Assembly: GCA_036504075.1 (NCBI GenBank)
Contig: DASXVX010000055.1
Location: 225,446 to 289,445, forward strand
Direction of reading: 5' to 3'
DNA from: DASXVX01 sp036504075
Lineage (GTDB): Bacteria; Bacillota; Sulfobacillia; Symbiobacteriales; Symbiobacteriaceae
DNA length: 64,000 bases
The number at the start of each line of letters is the position of its first letter. The stretch's first letter is position 1. Below the pieces are notes generated by a model. The model saw nothing but the letters and a program-made list of their open reading frames with translations. It was not told the DNA's origin and ran no database searches. A program made the position numbers and the translations under genes. Positions 44,001-49,858 of the stretch are shown piece after piece.

Positions 44001-44878
44001 GCGATACCGATGACCGACGGCTGCGCCAGATTCTCTTTGAGGAACTGCCGACAGTCTGCGGCCTTGTCGCGCCAAAGGGCGCCAATTTGAGCGCCATTCA
44101 GAGTACCATCGGGAGGACTTTAGACGCAGCCGTTGCCGAACTGAAGACCTGCTTCGAGCAGCAAGTGTTGCCCATGTTGGGTGAAGTCCTTGCCGTTGCT
44201 CCAGCCACAATCAACGGTATACAGCAGGCGGCCCTCGAGTTCGCAACTCGGGCCGAGGGGATTCCGCGCGTGCGGTTATTACCGGTGCACCGGGCGTTTA
44301 TCGAAAGCACTCGGAGGATTGCACTTGACCCGTTGGGCCAGGTTGGCGAACTGGGCAAGGCACTTGGATATGACAACTGCGACAGGTGGCAGGACAATGA
44401 TCTGATTGCCATGAAAGTCGCAGGCACGTTGTACCGACGGGACCTCCTTCAAATGCGGGACGAAGTCGAGGCGGAAGCAGAACTCGCAAAGACTCTGCCG
44501 CCTGAGGATGTGCAGCCTGCGGGCGGACAGAACACGGTTGGTCAGCCCAGGCAGATTGACGACCCAGTGCCGGGTCGCACTGTAGATGTGTCGCACGTCA
44601 GTCGGTTAACGACCACCGCTACGGGTGGCCCGGGCACAACAGGGAATCGGGGAGCAGTTGACAGGGCGGAAGCAAGTAAGGCGGCTATCCACGATGTCCG
44701 GATGCAAGTGGGGGCGAGAACCCATACTGCGAAGGCAGGCGGGGTCATCTCTGGCCAGGTCCAGCGGATTGTAAATGGCGTGACTACCGTCCTTAATCAA
44801 CCCGGGTTATCGAGGGAAGAGAAACTACGGGTATTAGCAGAGGTACTAGTACAACTGCTTGGCGTGGAGTCGGTATGA
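41021..44878 (+). CDS. SspC2: second large SspC/BrxC-like ATPase
   Basis: 1285 residues; starts in an ATGA overlap with sspB2. Walker A HGAYGTGKS at 61-69 and Walker B ILVLWDEFG near 250-258. The N-terminus (LVRVTPGFKAAVNLMTDLED) resembles that of SspC (NWTRSVNVERD), and shared phrases occur further on (PPFGLRRRTIPVLLA versus LPPLGLRDGVIPVLI), so the two are paralogues, though divergent. The last ~130 residues add a low-complexity linker and a small helical tail (GVISGQVQRIVNGVTTVLNQ). It probably forms an ATPase complex with SspB2. No second sspD follows. Confidence 0.78.
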   Translation: MKLDGLVRVTPGFKAAVNLMTDLEDRAKISAYIPTRFAANLLLEICGGLEAKATARSFLVHGAYGTGKSHLALTLAALMGVGWERGWLDPVMEKLDAVDAGLEGEVRRLRTSLSAPLLVVPVYGSEGPTRQVLLAGLDEALRRAGLERLMPETAFHAAATRIAQYRNEYPESVPDMASAFERGGYPTIEAMESELRKYNRDALRAYEAAHPSFSRGARADSHQGQRPEDVYRAVARALQRLEQPQRRAGILVLWDEFGLHLESVLDDSGRKAYIDLQQFVEVCSASGEDRLFFLGLAHRSVEQTVQLIVGLPASQREMLNRVAGRFLQRPVTIEPGQQYNLLARVLLSADAAKLEAFWLRHSNWVKATAVQVKAAGLFDALSTENVEDRILKGVFPLHPVVTFLLPAISEKVAQNDRTLFHFMADTGPDGLPAFLAATEAEANGRPNLLTVDRLFSFFASVIGASRHEEAKSVWGRYRKLPPQASDEIQRILQALLLLLIANRPDLPASAQGLALALGLIGSEAVQVLEARLGQMQRDKLVRKWPNGTYDFRGLDGEVDLFEALDTAMADVPHEFDMMPVLKPYADQVQVGCAISPRGHNQKFAINRAFTGYLITPAGLKASIYSEHGAPREQDGIAYWVLPADDHALQDARITVMRITNPRVLVILPQSTPALASALRKRLALDIVQKRNPKAFGEGAPQDDEWSAEVKQVEKDIRERLDAAYRETVVGLGGKLHRCRTVETIEELASIGMNSTFPKTMTICHEKLVDETGADSYKQHRSAAIKALLELPLDHVANITSKPVAFVVEAELIQNGWLRQENGDWVLGRPDEGRYPNSAAVWDAIEDFFKAQTKRYNSFLSLITDLTNPPFGLRRRTIPVLLAAVVRCHLSALSFYEEEAPTAALLERAVQKPQDVYMIYAALSNEQRWILLQFLGQFSASTELKQKAPLRQIEGLIQQFIDRLPGFAKSTQRLSETTRALRNQILIPIATGTLSDTDDRRLRQILFEELPTVCGLVAPKGANLSAIQSTIGRTLDAAVAELKTCFEQQVLPMLGEVLAVAPATINGIQQAALEFATRAEGIPRVRLLPVHRAFIESTRRIALDPLGQVGELGKALGYDNCDRWQDNDLIAMKVAGTLYRRDLLQMRDEVEAEAELAKTLPPEDVQPAGGQNTVGQPRQIDDPVPGRTVDVSHVSRLTTTATGGPGTTGNRGAVDRAEASKAAIHDVRMQVGARTHTAKAGGVISGQVQRIVNGVTTVLNQPGLSREEKLRVLAEVLVQLLGVESV

Positions 44879-44885
44879 TTACAGA

Positions 44886-45116
44886 ATGGGTACCGGTGGA
44901 ATTGAGCCCGTTACTGAGGGTCGGATGCGTCGTCGCTGTAGGAGGCTCTCTGACGGTGGGCCGGCGTTTCATGGCGAACTATGCCATTTCTGCTATCCCT
45001 CGGGTGCGTACGAGGCGCACTGCCGCTTGCATCAGGCCAAGCTTACATCCTTTCCGGGCAGGGAAATGGGGACTGAGATGATCACACAAGGCTTTAACAA
45101 CGTCCCGCCCGAGTAG
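44886..45116 (+). CDS. small zinc-finger-like protein at the end of the ssp operon
   Basis: A frame open from 44859 to TAG 45116, overlapping the end of sspC2. Possible starts are TTG 44859, ATG 44886 or ATG 44925. The product has HGELCHFCYPSGAYEAHCRL, i.e. C-x2-C-x9-C-x2-H, a zinc-finger spacing, after an Arg/Cys-rich segment (RMRRRCRRLSDG). Codon third positions in the second half are GC-rich, supporting this frame over the competing one that starts at 44875 (ATGA coupling to sspC2). Function unknown; the location suggests an accessory of the SspB2-C2 pair. Its stop codon lies in a hairpin. Confidence 0.45.
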   Translation: MGTGGIEPVTEGRMRRRCRRLSDGGPAFHGELCHFCYPSGAYEAHCRLHQAKLTSFPGREMGTEMITQGFNNVPPE

Positions 45117-45126
45117 CTCGGGCGGG
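45104..45126 (+). terminator. hairpin ending the ssp restriction operon
   Basis: CCCGCCCGAG-TAG-CTCGGGCGGG, 10-bp perfect stem with no T-run; the loop is the stop codon of the small gene. Confidence 0.6.
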
Positions 45127-45257
45127 CCGTGCTCATGCCGAGAAGGTTTCCCATCAACTAATAGAGAAGCATAAGTTCAGACGGCATTCGGAATTTGGTC
45201 GTTGTGTTTCGCACAACCAGATATCACCATCTAGCAAAACTCGGAGGTGCGGGAGCA

Positions 45258-45743
45258 GTGTTGTCTTCTCAGTATTTGGCTCCTCAGCAGATATACACCA
45301 GGAAGCAACTCCAAGCGCAATTCCTAATACATGACGCCACAATTAGGACCGGGATATTCAAGCCGAAGGGGCAGGAGTCGGTGTGGATTTTCGTCACTGA
45401 GGATAAACCCAAAGACGCTGTGCAGTACCAGGATCATTTGCAGGACAGAAAACTGTTCTGGGATGGGCAGCTAAGTGGGGGGAAGGACCAACTCATTATT
45501 GACCACCAGAAGAATGGGCTGGAACTGGTGGTCTTTTACCGGAAGGACAAGCGGCAATACGAAGGTGCTGGATTCAGGTACCTGGGGCCGTTCCGCTACA
45601 TATCGCACACCGGCTCTTCGCCGGCACATTTTGTCCTGGAAATGGTTGACGAGGACACGGTCGGCGAGCGGAACCCACGGGTATTCGTGGACCCAGTGGA
45701 GCGCGAGGTTGCCGCAAGTGCTGAACGGCGAGAACGACGCTAG
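45258..45743 (+). CDS. stand-alone DUF3427-like protein
   Basis: 161 residues from GTG 45258 with CGGAGG at 10-nt spacing (the frame is open to 45195). The pattern YTRKQLQAQF, GIFKPKGQESVWIFVTEDKP, the tract QYQDHLQDRKLFWDGQLS, IIDHQKNGLELVVFYRKDK and FRYLGPFRYISHTGSSPAHF follows the DUF3427 domain usually found at the C-terminus of restriction helicases or beside HNH nucleases. Here it stands alone and is followed by a C5-methyltransferase scrap. It could be a DNA-recognition domain left from, or serving, a restriction system. Family call by eye only. Confidence 0.55.
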   Translation: MLSSQYLAPQQIYTRKQLQAQFLIHDATIRTGIFKPKGQESVWIFVTEDKPKDAVQYQDHLQDRKLFWDGQLSGGKDQLIIDHQKNGLELVVFYRKDKRQYEGAGFRYLGPFRYISHTGSSPAHFVLEMVDEDTVGERNPRVFVDPVEREVAASAERRERR

Positions 45744-45751
45744 AACAGAGA

Positions 45752-45937
45752 TTAATCCCCAACGGCCTCGGTATCGTCCTCCACTGGTCTTGCTGGATTG
45801 GGATCCCGACGCCCGACTGGTTCCGCTTTGCCGGTTTTCGGTCTCATCGCTTGAGGCAGATTGGCAACGCGGTGCCACCCTTGCTCGCCAAGGCGATTGC
45901 GGAGATGCTCATGGAGCAATTGAAGGCGAATACATGA
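45752..45937 (+). pseudogene. C5-cytosine DNA methyltransferase, C-terminal scrap
   Basis: Frame 2 reads GIPTPDWFRFAGFRSHRLRQ then IGNAVPPLLAKAIAEMLMEQ and stops with TGA at 45935. The RQIGNAVPP element is motif X of C5-cytosine methyltransferases, preceded by the usual GFPDWFRF-like segment. Only ~45-60 C-terminal residues exist; catalytic and SAM-binding motifs are gone. Confidence 0.75.
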
Positions 45938-46099
45938 AACTCAACGGAGTCACAGCGCTTTCAACGGCCTGTGGCTCTTTCCATTCTGTACGGCGCCGTG
46001 GGTCGACCACCACATGCCCCGCAGGTCGGTGTTCGATCCCTGTGACACGACTCTCGAAGCGCAGGCTGTCCAGGGGCACGTCGGTATGGCACGCCTCCC

Positions 46100-46640
46100 G
46101 AAACACTTTCCGGCGGTGCCTGGCCGGTCTGACTCGCCTCCGGCCTCCCTCCCGAAGCGCGAGACCCCAGGACCCCGCCGGTCCGGCCCTCCTCCCAAAG
46201 TGCGAGACTCCAGGACCCCGCCGGTCCGGCACCCCGCCCGAAGTGCGAAACCCCAGGGTCCCGCCGCTCCGGCCCCCCTCTCGAACTGCGAGAGGCCAGG
46301 GGCAAGCCCCTCTGCCCCGCCTCCCGCGACGAGAGCCCTCCGCTCTGCCCCGCCGCCCACGGCAGGAGCGGCCCGGTGTCCCGTCACTCCGCCCCGCCGC
46401 CCACGGCACGGGCGGTCCGGTGCCCCGTCGCTCCGCCCCGCCTCCCGCGACGAGACCGGTCCGCTCCACCCCGCCGCCCACGGCACGGGCGGTCCGGTGC
46501 CCCGGCGCTCTGCCAAGCCTCCCGACCCGCGAGACGAGCCCAGGGCGGCCCTCCACCACGACTCCCAATCTGCGAGAAGACACTCTGTCATCACTCCCAA
46601 TCCGCGAGACCCCACTCCGTTTCTGCGAGAACCATCAATC
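46100..46640. repeat. C-rich degenerate tandem repeat array
   Basis: Read on the minus strand, units begin TCTCGC followed by two bases and TTCGGGAGG or close variants, then a GC-rich filler with CCGGACCGGCGGGG. Units start at about 43-bp spacing between ~46145 and 46285, become longer (~80-120 bp, with GTGGGCGGCGGGGC duplications) to ~46510, and shorten again to 46640 (TCTCGCAGATTGGGAGT, TCTCGCGGATTGGGAGT). The plus strand is strongly C-biased. All long frames through it are Pro/Arg-rich artefacts. Not CRISPR: no constant repeat/spacer size. Confidence 0.7.
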
Positions 46641-46682
46641 TCAGCATTGTATACATATTCTCAAGAACATACATAAACCCTC

Positions 46683-46712
46683 TTGACCAGTCAAATGTTA
46701 CCATGTTATACT
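46683..46712 (+). promoter_or_regulatory. strong sigma-A-type promoter
   Basis: TTGACC, 18-bp spacer, TATACT; an AT-rich island between the C-rich repeat and the 46768 gene, with the transcription start expected ~50 bases before the ATG. Confidence 0.7.
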
Positions 46713-46767
46713 GCTTTCTGGAAGGCCCACCCCCCAAATCCAGGGCCTGGAAAGGAGAAATGTGCAC

Positions 46768-47349
46768 ATGGCCAAGACCCCTGATCAGCCCCCGGCGGCT
46801 GCCGACATCATCAAAGCCGGCCAGATCGCGTTCGACAAGGTGACCATGAACTCCCACGAAGCCGAAGTCGTCAAGGGCACCCAGCGCCCCTCCAGCGGCA
46901 AGGTGGTCGGCCCCGCCAATCTCAACCTGTTGAAGTCCGCCGATCGCCGGCTGACCAAAATCAGCCCCACGCCCGTGACCCAGGTCGAAAAAGTGCGCGC
47001 CGCCGTGGGCAACGGCAAGAAGACCGTCTACATCTGGCCCGCCGACGACGACGACCTGGAGGCCATCCCGGTCCTGCGTTACAAGAACGGCGCCTGGATC
47101 AACCTGGTCACCCTGTTGAGCCCCCTGAACCTGACCGTGCCCGCCGGTTACAGCTATCGTTACGCCATCAAATACGCCCCCGAGGGCAGCCCCGTTTGGC
47201 CCGCCCTCATGTTCGACCTCGGCAAGCCTCTGGAGAAGAAACTCGTGAAGAAGAAGAAGAAGAGCGCTGAGAAGAGCGCAGCGAAGAAAGGCGCCACCCA
47301 GCCGCCCACTGTTAACAGCCAGCCGGACACTGAAGACGACGAAGCCTAA
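46768..47349 (+). CDS. hypothetical protein with Lys-rich tail, 193 aa
   Basis: ATG 46768 with AAAGGAG 10 bases upstream; a GTG at 46762 is too close to the site. Residues ~1-75 are helical and polar, ~85-145 look like a compact beta domain (KKTVYIWPADDDDLEAIPVL, LVTLLSPLNLTVPAGYSYRY), and the end is disordered with KKKKKSAEKSAAKKGA and an acidic terminus. No family recognised. It has its own strong promoter and a GC-rich terminator that is shared in sequence with the two duplicated blocks downstream. Confidence 0.65.
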   Translation: MAKTPDQPPAAADIIKAGQIAFDKVTMNSHEAEVVKGTQRPSSGKVVGPANLNLLKSADRRLTKISPTPVTQVEKVRAAVGNGKKTVYIWPADDDDLEAIPVLRYKNGAWINLVTLLSPLNLTVPAGYSYRYAIKYAPEGSPVWPALMFDLGKPLEKKLVKKKKKSAEKSAAKKGATQPPTVNSQPDTEDDEA

Positions 47350-47395
47350 ACCAACGCAGTCAACACTTCAACCTGACCCGCTCCCTAAATAAACA

Positions 47396-47428
47396 GCAGG
47401 CGCCGGCCATGGGGGGGCCGGCGCCTGC
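47396..47428 (+). terminator. terminator hairpin (third copy of a repeated hairpin)
   Basis: GCAGGCGCCGGCC and GGCCGGCGCCTGC, loop ATGGGGG. The same hairpin plus ~35 bp of flank (CACTTTAACGAATCTGAGAT) recurs in the 48.1-kb and 49.0-kb blocks. Confidence 0.8.
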
Positions 47429-47479
47429 ACTTTAACGAATCTGAGATGCGGTGAACCGTATCATAACGCAAAGCCAGCC

Positions 47480-47842
47480 TCACGCTTCCCCGCGTACCCT
47501 TAACCGCTTTTCGTCAACGATCCATAACCGGTGTGAGGGCGATTCGACTTCCAGCAGAGCCACCAACTTCGAGAACAACTTGCGCAGGGCCGGCACGGAT
47601 TGGTCAGGTGGCCGGAGTACGACAATGCCGGTGTGCTTGTCCGGAGGGTATGCCCGAAGATCGGAAAAATCCAGGTCGAGGGTGATGAGAATCCGCCCTT
47701 CCGCATCGCACTGGGCCAAAAGTCGGTCATCCGGAGTGCCCGACAAACCTTCGGAAAAAACCGTTGTCGCATTGTAACCCGCCATGGTCAAGTCGTTGGC
47801 CAGCCCGACCGGCAGGTTTTCGTCGAGTTTAAACTTAAACAT
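47480..47842 (-). CDS. DUF5615 PIN-like toxin
   Basis: 120 residues. KFKLDENLPVGLANDL at the N-terminus, DDRLLAQCDAEGRILITLDL and the DFSDLRAYPPDKHTGIVVLR tract give the conserved acidic positions of the PIN-like DUF5615 family, predicted metal-dependent RNases. Its start overlaps the DUF433 gene by 8 bases; DUF433-DUF5615 is a known toxin-antitoxin arrangement. Target unknown. Confidence 0.85.
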   Translation of the reverse strand: MFKFKLDENLPVGLANDLTMAGYNATTVFSEGLSGTPDDRLLAQCDAEGRILITLDLDFSDLRAYPPDKHTGIVVLRPPDQSVPALRKLFSKLVALLEVESPSHRLWIVDEKRLRVRGEA

Positions 47843-48077
47843 GGCCTACTCCTTGGTCCAGCGGTACATGACGTTCCCGTGCGAGTAAAGCAGCATAGGT
47901 GAGGGCAGCCAGAATGTCTTCCGACTTCAGCGCTGGGTAATTCTCCAGGATCTCTGCGCTGCTCAGGCCCGCAGCCAAGTTGTCCAGGATAACGGATACC
48001 GGAATCCTTGTCCCCGCAATGCACGCCTGTCCGTGGCATAGTTGTGGGTCTACCGTCACGCGTTGGATAAGAGACAC
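47835..48077 (-). CDS. DUF433 antitoxin
   Basis: About 80 residues. RVTVDPQLCHGQACIAGTRI, PVSVILDNLAAGLSSAEILE and NYPALKSEDILAALTYAA are the DUF433 signature, a helix-turn-helix fold. GTG at 48077 follows AGGTGAG at 5-nt spacing; GTG 48086 is the other option. First gene of the pair with the DUF5615 toxin; it likely binds and represses the promoter region just upstream, which is the end of repeat block A. Confidence 0.85.
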   Translation of the reverse strand: MSLIQRVTVDPQLCHGQACIAGTRIPVSVILDNLAAGLSSAEILENYPALKSEDILAALTYAALLARERHVPLDQGVGHV

Positions 48078-48123
48078 CTTTCTCACCTCGAATTCAGTTT
48101 ATCAAAGCGCCCGGTATTACGAT

Positions 48124-48312
48124 AGGGCTCTTTCCTCAGTCATTGTCTCACAAGTCCCCCTGATCTGGATCGACACCGGCGTAATGCTGGAACTGGCCCC
48201 CGTTCTGGACGCCTTCGCCGACCAGCCGGCGACCTGCCCCGGCCCGAGCCGCGGAACAGCAGGCGTCGGCCATGGGGGGGCGGCGCCTGCACTTGAACGA
48301 ATCTGAGCTGCG
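48124..48312. repeat. duplicated block A (~190 bp)
   Basis: Shares long stretches with block B at 49029 (TTGTCTCACAAGTCCCCCTGA; CTGGCCCCCGTTCTGGACGC; CCCGAGCCGCGGAAC). Part of it (~48165-48230) matches codons of the 57543 gene (IDxGVMxxLAPVLDAFA). It ends in the GC-rich hairpin also found at 47396. Confidence 0.8.
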
Positions 48313-48391
48313 GTAAGTTGGGTGGCGAACATCATGCACCGGGTCGTCGAGCGCGGGGGTGGAGCACGCGCAGCACCCCTCCTGCGTCCAG

Positions 48392-48643
48392 CTAACGGAC
48401 GCCATGATCACGAAGGCGGGCCTTCAGGAATTCCCGAGCGGCCTCGCCCGATAAGCGAGGGCTGGTATCCCGAACGGCTTCCCGAATCAGGGCGACCTCT
48501 TCCGGGTCGGGGTGGTAGGGCTCCTCGGTGGCTTCATCGATCTCGACCAGGAGGAACCGGCGCTGGCCGATGATCAGGCAGTCGGCCCCTTCCTCCACGG
48601 CCCGGATCAAGTCTGAGTCCTGAACGCGAATGGGTCTGCTCAT
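48392..48643 (-). CDS. small antitoxin-like protein, 83 aa
   Basis: ATG 48643 after a G-rich site. Sequence starts MSRPIRVQDSDLIRAVEEGA and continues CLIIGQRRFLLVEIDEATEE, then a helical end (VALIREAVRDTSPRLSGEAA). The short beta-hairpin with acidic helix resembles orphan antitoxins but no family is certain. Its former partner may be gone: no toxin gene follows before block A. Confidence 0.5.
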   Translation of the reverse strand: MSRPIRVQDSDLIRAVEEGADCLIIGQRRFLLVEIDEATEEPYHPDPEEVALIREAVRDTSPRLSGEAAREFLKARLRDHGVR

Positions 48644-48792
48644 GACGCCACCCCCTCAGGCTCATCGTACCATATCCGATTCTGGCTTGCGACTCCCTCG
48701 GTTGGGTGAGGCCGCCCGGACCCCTGACGATCTCCACAACCCCTTCGGGCTTGGGTGTCCACCGCAGCCGGCGTCCATCGGAGTCTAATGAC

Positions 48793-49026
48793 TCAAGCAC
48801 GGCGGCGTTCCTTGCGTCGCGTCGCCATGTAGTTAGACAAGTCCTCGTGGCCGATCAACTGCCCGCGTTCCGCCTGGTCCAGGCCCTCTTGAATCGCAGC
48901 GATATCCTCAGTGGACTCAGTAAAGTCTTCACTGATCAACTCATCGATCAAGCTGCGGCGTTCAGCTTCAGACAGCTTGCGTATGGCATCGAGGATCTCA
49001 CGTGCGCTAAGCTGGGGCATGAGCAT
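48793..49026 (-). CDS. addiction-module antitoxin-like protein, ~77 aa
   Basis: ATG 49026 (or 49020) with GAGGAAAGG upstream. LSAREILDAIRKLSEAERRS followed by LIDELISEDF is the N-terminal helical pattern of small addiction-module component proteins. The following frame on the same strand (from GTG ~48802, LESLDSDGRRLRWTPKPEGV) overlaps its stop but runs out of sense after ~45 codons, and could be a toxin remnant. Upstream lies repeat block B. Confidence 0.55.
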   Translation of the reverse strand: MLMPQLSAREILDAIRKLSEAERRSLIDELISEDFTESTEDIAAIQEGLDQAERGQLIGHEDLSNYMATRRKERRRA

Positions 49027-49028
49027 CA

Positions 49029-49216
49029 CGGTCCTTTCCTCAGCCATTGTCTCACAAGTCCCCCTGATCGGGATCGACACCCGCGTAATGCCGCAGCTGG
49101 CCCCCGTTCTGGACGCCTTCGCCGGTCAGACGGCGACCTGCCCCAGCCCGAGCCGCGGAACGGCAGGCGCCGGCCATGGGGGGGGCCGGCGCCTGCACTT
49201 TGACGAATCCAGGCTG
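49029..49216. repeat. duplicated block B (~190 bp)
   Basis: Second copy of block A, by eye well above 80% identical, ending in the same hairpin (GGCAGGCGCCGGCC ... GGCCGGCGCCTGC) and the CACTTTGACGAATCCAGGCT flank. Confidence 0.8.
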
Positions 49217-49231
49217 CGGCAAGGTGTCTCG

Positions 49232-49858
49232 TCACAATCCCGCTTGTTGCGCGAGATAAAGCATTTCGTCCAGGAGCGCCTTCAGGTTGGGGCAAGTAGC
49301 ATATGCCTTCTGCGGGTCCAACTTGGCGAATAACACCGAGCCATTGGTGACCTTCTTATAGTCAGTGTGAGCCTTTTCCTCGTAAAGTTCCCCCAGCAGC
49401 TTCGCCGGCGGTCGGTTTGAGTTTATGGTTTCAGGGTGTGCTACCGAGGCGGGGAGGGCTTTGGCCACTTCTGGCGGGAACAATCGGGGGTCTGCCAACA
49501 ACCAGGCTTCCAGTTCGTGAACCGCTGCAAACTGGCGAAATCTGGGGTGGCCCACATTGGTCTCCATCGTCTGCACCAACCAGCTCGTTCGTTCCTCCGC
49601 GGTAGCCAGATGCGCCGGATAGACGGTGGGACCATAGAGGTCCAGCAAGCCAATTGCGGCAATAATGTCGTCATGGTCCGGCCCGTGCAGATACATCAAG
49701 GCTTTCTTGGGGACCTCTTTGATGTACTCGGGCCAACCGCCCATGTTCACGCCCTTGATCCCTACCGGGGCCTTAAGCTTTGGGTCGAGCCACCGTTTAA
49801 GGAAAGCAGGCACTACCTTGTGCTCTGTGTCGCCCTCCAGGAAGAGCACGAACTTCAT
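49232..49858 (-). CDS. DUF4276 protein, TOPRIM-like nuclease subunit
   Basis: 208 residues; ATG overlaps the stop of the ATPase gene (ATGA). The start KFVLFLEGDTEHKVVPAFLK matches the first TOPRIM motif (hydrophobic strand, then E-G-x-T/S-E), and LHGPDHDDIIAAIGLLDLYG supplies the D-x-D part. The family is DUF4276, often paired with an AAA ATPase. By analogy with OLD nucleases and PARIS-type systems, where ATPase and TOPRIM parts cooperate, this should be the nuclease half of a split defence module. The nuclease assignment is inference from motifs. Confidence 0.75.
   Translation of the reverse strand: MKFVLFLEGDTEHKVVPAFLKRWLDPKLKAPVGIKGVNMGGWPEYIKEVPKKALMYLHGPDHDDIIAAIGLLDLYGPTVYPAHLATAEERTSWLVQTMETNVGHPRFRQFAAVHELEAWLLADPRLFPPEVAKALPASVAHPETINSNRPPAKLLGELYEEKAHTDYKKVTNGSVLFAKLDPQKAYATCPNLKALLDEMLYLAQQAGL

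Noticed and set aside
25974..44878. BREX system
   Set aside because: The large ATPases resemble BrxC/PglY, but there is no PglZ, BrxL or PglX; DUF4007 with F-G-H genes fits the Ssp phosphorothioation system better.
46020..46065. tRNA-like T-arm (GTTCGATCC)
   Set aside because: The flanking bases do not form a T-stem, acceptor stem or anticodon arm.
46100..46640. CRISPR array
   Set aside because: Units are degenerate, vary from ~20 to ~120 bp and have no regular unique spacers; no cas genes near.
46014..46686. Long Pro/Arg-rich reading frames on both strands
   Set aside because: They are by-products of the C-rich tandem repeat; no start with a ribosome binding site and no ordered domain.
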